Shown: positions 25,997 to 34,146 of the stretch, piece after piece
How the letters are laid out: each line of letters opens with the position of its first letter
Position numbering within the stretch: the stretch's first letter is position 1
Assembly (NCBI GenBank): GCA_963805325.1
Contig: CAWDTS010000015.1
Location: forward strand, 264,408 to 328,407
From: DASWJZ01 sp963805325
GTDB taxonomy: Bacteria; Pseudomonadota; Alphaproteobacteria; Rhizobiales; Afifellaceae
Direction: 5' to 3'
DNA length: 64,000 nt
Translations under genes and position numbers: made by a program
The notes under the pieces: model-generated
Told to the model about the DNA's origin: nothing
Databases searched by the model: none
Seen by the model: the letters and a program-made list of their open reading frames with translations, nothing else

Positions 25997-27124
25997 ATGT
26001 CGCCAGTGATCGCCCGATCGGGGATCGGAAACATCAAGCGACACATGGTCGATCTGGAGGATGCGACGCTGCCTCCGGTCCGCGTCGCATTGGATTCCAA
26101 CGAGAGCGCCTTCGGTCCAAGTCCTGCGGCGCGGCGGGCAGCAATAAAAGCGGTGGCGCACATCGAGCGCTACCAGGAGAACCCGGATCGCATCCTCGCG
26201 CCAGCTATCGCGGAGCGCTTCGGACTATCGCCTGAGCGCATCGCGATCGGGCAAGGTTCCGACGATCTCCTGAGCCGCCTGGCGCGCGCCTATCTCGGCC
26301 CGGGCACCGAGATGATCCGCAGCGTCAACGGCTATCTGAAGACGCCGAACTATGCTTTCGCCAACGACGCGAAGCCCGTCGCCGCGCCGGATTGCGATTT
26401 CCGTGCGAGCATCGATTCCATGCTGGCCTGCGTCACCGAACGGACGCGGATGGTCTATCTGGCAAACCCCGAGAACCCGGCCGGCACGCATCTCAGCGGC
26501 CGCGAGGTACGACGCTTGCATGCCGGTCTTCCTGCCCACGTTCTGCTCGTCCTCGACTGCGCCTACGAGGAATATGTCGACGCCGACGACTACGAACCGG
26601 GCCATCGGCTGGTGGAAGAGGCACACAACGTCGTGATGGCGCGGACCTTCTCCAAGATCTTCGGCCTCGCCGGTGCGCGCATCGGCTGGCTCTACGCGCC
26701 TCCCGACATACTCGATCCGGTGCGGCGCATCGGATTGACGTTTCCGGTCAGCGCGCCGTCTGTTGCCGCGGCATTGGCGGCGCTCGGCGACCGCGCCCAC
26801 ACAGAGCACGTGCATCGCGTCAATGCGCGGCAGCGGACCTGGGCGACGCAAGAGCTGACTGCGGGCGGCCTGAAGGTCTATCCCTCGCAGGGCAATTTCG
26901 TCCTCGTCCGCTTCCCCCGCCCCGGCGCGGCCAAGGCCGCTTGGCTCACGCTCCGCCGCAGGGGCATCGCTACCCGCCGCTTCGCCGCGCCCGCCTACAA
27001 GGACTGCCTGCGCATGACGATCGGACTTGAAGAGGAGACGCGCGAGGCCGTCGACGCGCTTCTTGATTTTGTCGGCACCCCGGCCGAGTTCGCGGCGACG
27101 CGAGACAGGGCAACCATAACATGA
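25997..27124 (+). CDS. HisC-like PLP-dependent aminotransferase (fold type I)
   Basis: A 375-residue class I/II aminotransferase resembling histidinol-phosphate aminotransferase. Landmarks: LDSNESAFGPSPAARRA at the N-terminus, GQGSDDLL, LANPENPAGTHL, the aspartate in VLDCAYEEY, and the PLP lysine in RTFSKIFGLAGARIGW. No his genes are nearby. It leads an amino-acid ABC operon, so catabolic transamination of the imported compound is more likely than histidine biosynthesis. The ATG at 25997 is preferred over 25964 for its AAGGAG site. Confidence 0.88.
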   Translation: MSPVIARSGIGNIKRHMVDLEDATLPPVRVALDSNESAFGPSPAARRAAIKAVAHIERYQENPDRILAPAIAERFGLSPERIAIGQGSDDLLSRLARAYLGPGTEMIRSVNGYLKTPNYAFANDAKPVAAPDCDFRASIDSMLACVTERTRMVYLANPENPAGTHLSGREVRRLHAGLPAHVLLVLDCAYEEYVDADDYEPGHRLVEEAHNVVMARTFSKIFGLAGARIGWLYAPPDILDPVRRIGLTFPVSAPSVAAALAALGDRAHTEHVHRVNARQRTWATQELTAGGLKVYPSQGNFVLVRFPRPGAAKAAWLTLRRRGIATRRFAAPAYKDCLRMTIGLEEETREAVDALLDFVGTPAEFAATRDRATIT

Positions 27125-27227
27125 ATGAAGAATAAGCCTTGGAATCGGCTTTTCTTTATATATGCTCGGTCGCCGGCCGCAACGGCGGCCCGACCCGTCC
27201 ATGACACCATTTCCGGAGCCGCGGGCC

Positions 27228-27977
27228 ATGGCCAAGAGAAGCAAGATGTTTTTGCTTCTGCTGCCCCTGGTTCTGGGCGGCTGCGCCCGCAGCAACTATA
27301 CTTGGGGATGGTATGCGGTCCTTCCGTTCACCGACCGCGGACTTGGGAACCTGCGCTTCCTCGCAAGCGGTGTCGGGCTGACGCTGACGCTTTCGATTGT
27401 CTCGATCGCCATCTCCGTGGTGATCGGCATGTTCATCTCCCTGCTCAGCCTTTCCACAAGCCGGTTCCTGCGCGGCATCAATCGCACTTACGTGGAGTTC
27501 TTCCGCTCCATCCCGATGCTGGTGATGATCCTGTGGGTCTATTACGGCCTGCCGAGCATCCTCGGCATAAGCCTCAGCCCTTTCGTCGCCGGCGTGCTGG
27601 CGCTGGTGCTTTGCGACAGCGCCTTCGAGGCGGAAATCTTTCGCGGCGGCATCCAGTCGATCCACAAGGGACAGGGCGAAGCTTCCGATTCCCTCGGCCT
27701 CAGCTACCTCGACAAGATGCGCTTCGTGATCATGCCGCAGGCGATCAAGCGCATCCTGCCGCCGCTCGGCAACCAGTTCGTCTACATGCTCAAGATGTCG
27801 TCGCTGGTCTCCGTCATCGGTTTGATGGAGCTGACGCGCCGCGCCAACGAGCTGACCGTCGTCGAATACCGGCCGCTCGAAATCTACACCGTCCTCCTGC
27901 TCGAATATCTCGTGCTCATCCTCGTCGCCTCCTACCTCGTGCGGCGGCTGGAGCGTGCGATGGCCGGCGGGGACTAG
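27228..27977 (+). CDS. polar amino-acid ABC transporter permease with lipoprotein-like N-terminus
   Basis: An inner-membrane permease (about 249 residues) of the HisM/GlnP family with several hydrophobic segments. The coupling loop reads EAEIFRGGIQSIHKGQGEASDSLGL, the family EAA motif. Unusually, the protein begins MAKRSKMFLLLLPLVLGGCARS, a signal peptide with an LGGC lipobox ahead of the first membrane span. It is the only permease gene of this system, so it probably acts as a homodimer. Partners are the binding protein at 29028 and the ATPase at 29899. An earlier start at 27162 is possible. Confidence 0.88.
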   Translation: MAKRSKMFLLLLPLVLGGCARSNYTWGWYAVLPFTDRGLGNLRFLASGVGLTLTLSIVSIAISVVIGMFISLLSLSTSRFLRGINRTYVEFFRSIPMLVMILWVYYGLPSILGISLSPFVAGVLALVLCDSAFEAEIFRGGIQSIHKGQGEASDSLGLSYLDKMRFVIMPQAIKRILPPLGNQFVYMLKMSSLVSVIGLMELTRRANELTVVEYRPLEIYTVLLLEYLVLILVASYLVRRLERAMAGGD

Positions 27978-28005
27978 AAGACGAAGCAACGAAGGAACAG
28001 CATTG

Positions 28006-28968
28006 ATGGCAGTTGCCGAGAGTGGATCGGAAGACGTGTGGAACCTGGCGATCAGGACGGGGATCTACGACGACCTGAAAGGGACGATCGACATCCACAT
28101 CCATTCGAACCCGGATTTCTGCCGGCGGCTGCTCGACGACGACGACGTGGCGGCTCTCGCCAAGGCTGTCGGCATGCGCGCGATCATGATCAAGAGCCAT
28201 TTCTCCTCCACGCATGAGCGCGCCTACGCCGCGGAGAAGACGGTCGGCGGCGGAATCCGGGTGTTCGGCCTGATCTGCCTCAACCCGTCGGTCGGCGGGC
28301 TCAATCCGATCGCGGTTAAGCTCGCGATCCGCTGCGGCGTTAGGGCCGTGTGGATGCCGTCCATGTGGGCGGAGAACCACGCCTCCTATGTCCGGCGCAC
28401 GGGCAAGGGCATGGGCTACGAGACGATCGGCATGGAGTTCCCGAAGCAGGGCGAGGGCATCACGGTCCTCGACGCTAACGGTAAGCTCAAAAACGAGGTG
28501 CACGAGATTCTGGACATGGTGGCGGAAGCGGACCTGATGCTTGCCACCGGACACCTGTCGGTCGACGAGTCGCATGCGCTCCTCTCGGAGGCCAAGGCGC
28601 GCGGGATCACCAAGCTCGTGGTCCACACGGTGAACTATCACGTGATGAAATATCCGCTGACCGATCTGAAGCAGATGGTCTCCGACTACGGAGCAGTGCT
28701 GGAGATGGGATTCAGCTCGCTGCCCAACGGCATCTGGGATCCGATCGACCGCAGCCGGCTGATCGGAGTCGCCGAGGTCTGCGAGATGATCGAGGCCGTC
28801 GGCACGCAGAACATCGTCCTCACCAGCGATTGCGGGCAGCTGTCCACCGCGATGCCGATCGAGGCCATGCGGCTCTGGATCAGCCACATGCGGAGCAAGG
28901 GCTACGCGCAGAACGACATCGACAACATGACGAAGAAGGTCCCGGCGCGTCTCCTGGGACTCGACTGA
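28006..28968 (+). CDS. DUF6282-like amidohydrolase/PHP-type protein
   Basis: A 320-residue cytosolic protein with metal-hydrolase hallmarks. HIHSNPDF near the N-terminus resembles the HxH motif of amidohydrolases and PHP phosphoesterases. KSHFSSTHERA, ATGHLSVDESHALL and a late TSDCGQ (candidate metal-binding aspartate) follow in the expected order. It matches the type of protein annotated as DUF6282. It lies between the permease and binding-protein genes of an amino-acid ABC system, so it likely hydrolyses the imported compound or a derivative. The ATG at 28006 follows a short AAGGAAC site. Confidence 0.75.
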   Translation: MAVAESGSEDVWNLAIRTGIYDDLKGTIDIHIHSNPDFCRRLLDDDDVAALAKAVGMRAIMIKSHFSSTHERAYAAEKTVGGGIRVFGLICLNPSVGGLNPIAVKLAIRCGVRAVWMPSMWAENHASYVRRTGKGMGYETIGMEFPKQGEGITVLDANGKLKNEVHEILDMVAEADLMLATGHLSVDESHALLSEAKARGITKLVVHTVNYHVMKYPLTDLKQMVSDYGAVLEMGFSSLPNGIWDPIDRSRLIGVAEVCEMIEAVGTQNIVLTSDCGQLSTAMPIEAMRLWISHMRSKGYAQNDIDNMTKKVPARLLGLD

Positions 28969-29027
28969 GGGTGAGTGACGTTCGCAATGGGTAAAGCAAT
29001 TCGACACTGGAGAGAGGGGAAGGTGAA

Positions 29028-29822
29028 ATGATGAACTTCAAGACGATATTCGGCCTCGCCATCGGGCTCGGCCTCGCGCTCGGCGCCAACGCCGCGGACG
29101 CGCAATCCACGTCGCGGCTGCAGAAGATTCTGGACTCCGGCAAGATCCGCGTCGGCACGACCGGCGATTTTGCCCCGATGACGGTCCGCGACGTGACCAG
29201 CGGCGGCTACAAGGGCTTCGAGATCGACATGGCGAACCAGCTCGCCACCGATCTCGGTGTCGAGGTTGAGTTCGTGCCGACGGACTGGAAGACCATGGTC
29301 TCCGGCATCCTCGCCGACAAATACGATATCGCCATGAGCGGCACGTCGATGAATGTCGGCCGCGCGAAGGTGGTCGGCTTCACCGAGCCCTATATCTTCA
29401 ACGGCACCGTGCCGATGGTGCTGAAGACCAATCTCGACCACTTCAAGACCTGGGACGACGCCAACAAGGCGGGCGTGAAGGTCGCCGTGATCCTCGGCAC
29501 CGTGTTCGAAGACGAGGCGAAGGCGGCCTTCCCCAACGCGACGATCGTGTCCGTCGAGCCGCCCGCGACGGGCTATCAGGAGGTTCTGGCCGGCCGTGCC
29601 GACGTCACGATCACCAGCACCTTCGACGCGGCCGCGGTGGCGGAGAAGTTCGATGCGATCGCCATCTTCGGCGCCGGCGAGGTGCGCAATCCGCGTCCGC
29701 TCGCCTACATCACCGGGCAGGACGACCAGACGTTCATCAACTTCATGAACTCCTGGCTGACGCTTGAGAAGACCAGCGGCTTCATCGACGGCCTGAAGAA
29801 GAAGTGGGGCCTGTCAGGCTGA
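29028..29822 (+). CDS. periplasmic amino-acid-type substrate-binding protein
   Basis: A 264-residue solute-binding protein of the family 3 (amino acid/cyclohexadienyl-dehydratase-like) type. A signal peptide of about 25 residues ends near ANAADA. The mature part begins LQKILDSGKIRVGTTGDFAPM, followed by GFEIDMANQLATDLGVEVEFV, typical of family 3 proteins. It delivers substrate to the permease at 27228. The start is a double ATG after a GGGGAAGGTG site. A strong hairpin follows the stop. Confidence 0.9.
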   Translation: MMNFKTIFGLAIGLGLALGANAADAQSTSRLQKILDSGKIRVGTTGDFAPMTVRDVTSGGYKGFEIDMANQLATDLGVEVEFVPTDWKTMVSGILADKYDIAMSGTSMNVGRAKVVGFTEPYIFNGTVPMVLKTNLDHFKTWDDANKAGVKVAVILGTVFEDEAKAAFPNATIVSVEPPATGYQEVLAGRADVTITSTFDAAAVAEKFDAIAIFGAGEVRNPRPLAYITGQDDQTFINFMNSWLTLEKTSGFIDGLKKKWGLSG

Positions 29823-29842
29823 CGAAGACGTCGACAACGATG

Positions 29843-29874
29843 GCCCGGGGCCGGCATCCCGTCCGGCCCCGGGC
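29843..29874. terminator. GC-rich hairpin after the binding-protein gene (attenuator-like)
   Basis: A perfect 12-base inverted repeat, GCCCGGGGCCGG (29843-29854) and CCGGCCCCGGGC (29863-29874), surrounds an 8-base loop. It sits between the binding-protein and ATPase genes. Only a weak T-rich tail follows (TCCTTTG). It probably stabilises upstream mRNA or partially terminates, lowering ATPase expression relative to the binding protein. Confidence 0.65.
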
Positions 29875-29898
29875 TCCTTTGACCGCACGAGGCGCGCC

Positions 29899-30651
29899 GT
29901 GACTGCGACCGAGCGTAAAGTGATGGTGAAGCTCACCGATGTGAGCAAGGAGTTCTCCGGCTTCCTCGCGCTGAAGAACGTTCAGCTTGAGGTGCGCGAG
30001 GGCGAGAAGATCGTGGTCTGCGGCCCTTCGGGATCGGGCAAGTCCACGATGATCCGCTGCATCAACCGGCTGGAGAAGCCGACTTCGGGTCAGGTCGTCG
30101 TCGACGGCGTAGAGCTCGACAACCGGTCGCGCAACATCGCGGCGGTTCGCAGCGAAGTCGGCATGGTGTTCCAGCAATTCAACCTGTTCCCGCATCTGAC
30201 CGTGCTCGACAATTGCACGCTGGCTTTGAAGCGTGTGCGCAAGATGCCGAAGGCCGAAGCCGAGCGCATTGCGCGTCAGTATCTAGAGCGCGTGAAGATC
30301 CCGGAACAGGCGGGCAAATATCCAGGCCAGCTCTCCGGCGGGCAGCAGCAGCGCGTCGCCATCGCCCGCTCGCTCTGCATGAATCCTCGGGTGATGCTGT
30401 TCGACGAGCCGACATCCGCGCTCGACCCGGAGATGATCTCGGAGGTTCTCGACGTAATGATCGGCCTGGCGCAGGAAGGGATGACGATGATCTGCGTCAC
30501 CCACGAAATGGGCTTCGCACGGAAAGTCGCCGACAGCATCGTCTTCATGGACCGGGGCGAGATCGTCGAGGTGGCGAAGCCCGAGGCGTTCTTCTCCAAT
30601 CCGACCACGGATCGCGCCAAGCTGTTTCTCAGTCAGATTCTCTCGCACTGA
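29899..30651 (+). CDS. polar amino-acid ABC transporter ATP-binding protein
   Basis: A 250-residue ATPase of the GlnQ/HisP family. Walker A GPSGSGKS at 42-49, Q-loop FQQFNLFPHL, signature LSGGQQQR from 145, Walker B LFDEPTSALD from 168 and the H-loop in CVTHEMGFA are all present. It energises the system formed with the permease at 27228 and the binding protein at 29028. A GTG start at 29899 follows the hairpin. It ends 10 bases from the convergent NicX-like gene. Confidence 0.93.
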   Translation: MTATERKVMVKLTDVSKEFSGFLALKNVQLEVREGEKIVVCGPSGSGKSTMIRCINRLEKPTSGQVVVDGVELDNRSRNIAAVRSEVGMVFQQFNLFPHLTVLDNCTLALKRVRKMPKAEAERIARQYLERVKIPEQAGKYPGQLSGGQQQRVAIARSLCMNPRVMLFDEPTSALDPEMISEVLDVMIGLAQEGMTMICVTHEMGFARKVADSIVFMDRGEIVEVAKPEAFFSNPTTDRAKLFLSQILSH

Positions 30652-30661
30652 CCGCCGCGCG

Positions 30662-31757
30662 TCAGAGGCCGATCTCGGGCGCGGGGCGCTGAAAGACCGC
30701 AGCTGCCTCCGGATATTCCTGCATGATCTCATCTGCACCGGGGACGCGCTCCGGATAGAGGACGCCGCGCTCCCACACCGCGATGCCGTCGACGCTGACC
30801 GTCGCATCGACGACGTTCAGCGATATCTCTCCCGGCGCATAGTTGCCGCAGGTGTGGAAATGCAAAACGCGCGGATTGCCGAAAGCGCCGGAGGACCACC
30901 GCTCGTAATTGGCCTCCGCGCGCATCGGGTAGGAGCAGCCCGGATGAATGCCGGCATGCCACGAATGGATAGCGTAGGGGTCGAGGCCAAGCAGGCCGCC
31001 GACATACTCGTAGTGCGCCTTTGCCAGTGTCACCTGATCGGCGTCGCCGGTGATCGACTGGATGCGGCCTTCCCCGATGTCTGCAAGAAGGACCCCGGCG
31101 AGCGGAATGCCGTAAGGCTCGTAATAGGTCGAGCCGGTGCCGACGAGCAGTCGCGCCATGGCGACGCGGCCGGAGAATGACTTGCTGTCGAGCGGCGTGA
31201 AGACCGAAAGCGGAAATCGCAGCACGCTCGTCTTCGCCGGCTGCTCATTTGCGGAGGCGCTGACCGCCCCGCGGAAATCCGTGCCGAGCGGACAGGTCAC
31301 ATGAATGTCCGACGCTCCCGCGAGCATTCTGTCGACGGCCTTCGCCAGCGCGACGAACATCCGGTGGTCGGCCGTGCCGAAAGTCCGAGCCCAGCATCTC
31401 GCAATCGAGCGCATAGCAGACGATGGGTCTCGCCCCGCCCGGCATTACGCGAAACCGCATCTGATCGCCGAGGCGGGCAAAGAACAGGGCATGGTCGGCG
31501 CCCGCCAAGGCCGCGGTGACCTCCGCCGGGAGGTCCCCAACGGCGGGCAGGAACGGAACCTGCTGCGCCTTCAGGTCAAGGCCGATTTCTTTCGCGGCCA
31601 GCGACGCAGCTTCCACCAGACCGGGACCGTACATGCCGAGCGACGTCGCTTCGTAGAGGATCAATAGGACATCGCCCGGTTCGGCGCCGCCGCAGTTCCT
31701 GAGGAGGTTGTGTGCGCCTAAAACCGCATTCGGCGAAGCGGGCGAACCCTCCGTCAT
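30662..31757 (-). CDS. NicX/aminopeptidase-T-like metalloenzyme, one frameshift
   Basis: Two overlapping frames join into about 364 residues. The N-terminal part ends ...CYALDCEMLGSDF and the rest continues GTADHRMFVALAKAV. Removing one base of the AAA run at 31380-31382 (plus strand) restores a continuous frame. The C-terminal half shows HSWHAGIHPGCSYP and FHTCGNYAPGEISLN, with the acid/histidine pattern of the leucyl-aminopeptidase T family. That family includes NicX, a 2,5-dihydroxypyridine ring-opening dioxygenase. Ring-cleaving dioxygenase or peptidase activity cannot be separated from sequence. It is divergent from a LysR gene, its probable regulator. Confidence 0.75.
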
Positions 31758-31874
31758 TCAGCCCCTCCCCGCAGCCGCGCACCCCACGAATAACGCTAGG
31801 GAAACGCCTCGTTCGACGACGCGTGAGTTTATGGGCAGGGGCAGAACGATCAACCGGAAATCTGGACGCATATC

Positions 31875-31889
31875 ATAACCTAATGTTAT
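31875..31889. promoter_or_regulatory. ATAAC-N5-GTTAT palindrome, probable LysR operator
   Basis: A perfect 5-base inverted repeat with a 5-base spacer in the AT-rich gap between the NicX-like gene (minus, starts 31757) and the lysR gene (plus, starts 31929). It fits the T-N11-A type dyad bound by LysR regulators and lies 40 bases before the LysR start. Confidence 0.55.
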
Positions 31890-31928
31890 ATATTCATCCG
31901 AAGCTGGATGGTGGGGAGAACTGGCGCG

Positions 31929-32852
31929 ATGGCCCTTACGCTCAGACAGATCGATGCCTTCCGGGCGGTGATGTTGACGGGGACCGCCACGGAGGCCGCG
32001 CACGTCCTGGGCGTGTCGCAACCTGCCATCAGCCGGCTGATCGCCGATCTTGAGGAGGAGATCGGATTCAAGCTTTTCGATCGCGTCGGGCGCCGCGTGG
32101 CTCCGACGGCCGAAGCGCAAATTCTGATCGAGGAAGTGGAGCGCGCCTTGATCGGACTGGATCAGATTAAGGAGACGGCGGTCGAGATCGGCAAGTTCCG
32201 CCATTCGCGGCTGCGCCTCGTCTCCATTCCTTCCGTCGCCTCCACGATCGGCGTCGATCTCATCAAGCGCTTCGCCGAAAAGCATCCGGACACTTTCGTC
32301 TCTCTTGAGGTGCGCGCTTCCGATTCCGCGGTCGAATGGGTCGTCTCGCGGCAATGCGATCTCGGCATCGCAACGCCGGCGATCAAGAGTCCGGCGTTCG
32401 GCTTCAACACTCTGATGGTCGGAGTCTCACACTGCATCCTGCCGAAGGGGCACCGGCTCGCCTCGCGTCGCAAGATCAAGCCGAAGGACCTGGAGGGCGA
32501 GAGCTTCATTTCTTTCCGGCCCGATTCCGTGTTCCGCGCGCGCGTCGACGCCGTGTTCCAGGAGGCCGGCGTCAATCGCATCATGAAATACGAGGCCCGC
32601 ACCACGGAGGTGATCTGCAGCATGGTGTCGGCTGGGATGGGCGTTTCCGTTCTCGGCCCGCTGGGGATTTCGCAGGTCGGCGAAGAGAGCGAGAAGCGGT
32701 TCCTCGTGCGCCCCTTCAGCCCTGCCCCGAAGATCGAGCTGTCGCTGATGTGGTCGACGCACCGTCCGATTTCCGCGCCCGCTCAACAATTCATCGAAGT
32801 GGTCGATGCCTATTTCAAGGGGCGCGAGGGGAACCAGCCAGCGCGGCCTTGA
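31929..32852 (+). CDS. LysR-family transcriptional regulator
   Basis: A 307-residue regulator. The N-terminal winged helix-turn-helix is clear (LRQIDAFRAVMLTGTATEAA, then VSQPAISRLIADLE). The remainder is the periplasmic-binding-protein-like effector domain, with RLRLVSIPSVAS and VSAGMGVSVLGP. It probably controls the divergent NicX-like gene and perhaps the convergent TPP-decarboxylase genes; its 3' end overlaps the latter by 38 bases. The effector is unknown. The ATG at 31929 aligns with usual family starts; the frame opens at 31908. Confidence 0.92.
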   Translation: MALTLRQIDAFRAVMLTGTATEAAHVLGVSQPAISRLIADLEEEIGFKLFDRVGRRVAPTAEAQILIEEVERALIGLDQIKETAVEIGKFRHSRLRLVSIPSVASTIGVDLIKRFAEKHPDTFVSLEVRASDSAVEWVVSRQCDLGIATPAIKSPAFGFNTLMVGVSHCILPKGHRLASRRKIKPKDLEGESFISFRPDSVFRARVDAVFQEAGVNRIMKYEARTTEVICSMVSAGMGVSVLGPLGISQVGEESEKRFLVRPFSPAPKIELSLMWSTHRPISAPAQQFIEVVDAYFKGREGNQPARP

Positions 32853-33396
32853 AGCGCGCGCGCGTCTCCGCGCCGTGGATGCGCTCGTAGTCCCGGGGAT
32901 AGACCTCGCCCGGCTCCACCTTGAGCTCGGCGAAGATCGGGCCCCGCTCATCGAGCAGGCCGGGCAGATCGGCCGAGAAGCTCGGCAGCGCGTCGTAGCG
33001 CTTGCTCGTCCTGTATCCCGCCGCGCGCGCTATCGCGCTGAAATTGGTCTTGCCGCAGCCGGGGATCGGATGCGCCCCGTTCACCTCGTAGGTTCCGTTG
33101 GCGAAAAGGAAGTGATGCAGATTGGGCGGCGCCGCTTCGGCAATGGTGACGAGCGAGCCGAGATTTATCAAAAGGCTGCCGTCGCCGTCGAACACGATCA
33201 CCCGCTTGTCCGGCCGCCCGAGCGCCAGCCCGAGCGCGTGCGACGATGCCTGTCCCATCGCGCCGACGGAAACGTAGTTCAGATCGCGCGGACATATGCT
33301 CATCCAGTCGAAGCAGGCCTGATAGACCGCAACCACGATCGCGTCGCCGACATGCAACGCAAAGGTCTTGAGAACCTCGTCGCGGCGCATGCTCAC
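32815..33396 (-). CDS. TPP-dependent decarboxylase, beta (TPP-binding) subunit, ComE-like
   Basis: A 193-residue subunit equivalent to the C-terminal TPP-binding domain of phosphonopyruvate/sulfopyruvate decarboxylases. The TPP/Mg motif is GDGSLLINLGSLVTIAE with the downstream asparagine in FLFANGTYEVNG. The N-terminal VSVGAMGQASSHALGLA is typical of the family. It pairs with the pyrimidine-domain subunit at 33393, overlapping by four bases, so the pair is translated together. The likely reaction is non-oxidative decarboxylation of a 3-substituted pyruvate to an aldehyde. The substrate is unknown. Confidence 0.85.
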   Translation of the reverse strand: MSMRRDEVLKTFALHVGDAIVVAVYQACFDWMSICPRDLNYVSVGAMGQASSHALGLALGRPDKRVIVFDGDGSLLINLGSLVTIAEAAPPNLHHFLFANGTYEVNGAHPIPGCGKTNFSAIARAAGYRTSKRYDALPSFSADLPGLLDERGPIFAELKVEPGEVYPRDYERIHGAETRARFKAALAGSPRAP

Positions 33397-33905
33397 GCGG
33401 GGTTCCTCCCGATCAGCAGGCAGACGGGGTCGGAAACCTCGTAGGCACGCTCAATCGCAGGCGCGACAACGGCGCAATCCTCCCGCTCCTCGATCAGATG
33501 ATGCGTGATTTCCATGACGTCGAGGATCGGCTCGACAATGCGCACGCCGAACGCGGCCGACTGCCGGGGCGGAAGATGCGGCTCCTTTCCCTGCAGTCCC
33601 ACGATCATGCAAATCGGCTGATGATAGTCCTTGCCGATGGCGCGAATGGCGTTCAGCGAATTGAGCAGGCCGGTCTGCTGAATGAGAAGCACCGCCCGGC
33701 GATCGCACACCGAAAGCGCGGCGCAGATCGACACGCCTTCGTCTTCCTTGCAGACGCGAACCAGCCGGATGTCCTTGCGCTCCGCCAGCGGCCAAAGGAG
33801 CCCGTCGCTGGTCACGATGTCGGGAAGCGCAACCACGAACTCGATCCCGGCCTGCACCAGGGCGTCGATGATCTCGGCGCCGACCGGACGGGAAAGAGAC
33901 GTCAC
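33393..33905 (-). CDS. TPP-dependent decarboxylase, alpha (pyrimidine) subunit, ComD-like
   Basis: A 170-residue subunit matching the N-terminal pyrimidine-binding domain of sulfopyruvate/phosphonopyruvate decarboxylases. The catalytic glutamate lies in RVCKEDEGVSICAAL, and LLIQQTGLLNSLNAI follows, as in ComD. Two-chain versions are known from coenzyme M biosynthesis, but no other genes of that pathway are present. A catabolic decarboxylase is the better guess. It is the first gene of a two-gene minus-strand operon. Confidence 0.85.
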   Translation of the reverse strand: MTSLSRPVGAEIIDALVQAGIEFVVALPDIVTSDGLLWPLAERKDIRLVRVCKEDEGVSICAALSVCDRRAVLLIQQTGLLNSLNAIRAIGKDYHQPICMIVGLQGKEPHLPPRQSAAFGVRIVEPILDVMEITHHLIEEREDCAVVAPAIERAYEVSDPVCLLIGRNPA

Positions 33906-34050
33906 GCGCAGCCCCGCGCCAGTGCACGTGAGACCCCCGCCAGAGATGCAAATCGCGGCGTTACGGGTGGGCAGATTTGCTGGTGATGGACGGTCATCTT
34001 CCTGCCGTCAGCGTGGATTGCGATCCATCACATAATGGAACTATTCTGCT

Positions 34051-34078
34051 CTCATATCCAACTGAAAAGTTATATGAG
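34051..34078. promoter_or_regulatory. CTCATAT-N14-ATATGAG inverted repeat upstream of the TPP-decarboxylase operon
   Basis: Perfect 7-base arms (34051-34057 and 34072-34078) lie in a conspicuously AT-rich patch 146 bases upstream of the ComD-like start. An operator is likely; the regulator is not identified. Confidence 0.5.
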
Positions 34079-34146
34079 CGGAAAACGCAGAAGTGACCGT
34101 CCGCCCCCGTCGGGCCGCCGGAACGTCGCAGGTCGCAGATTGTCTT

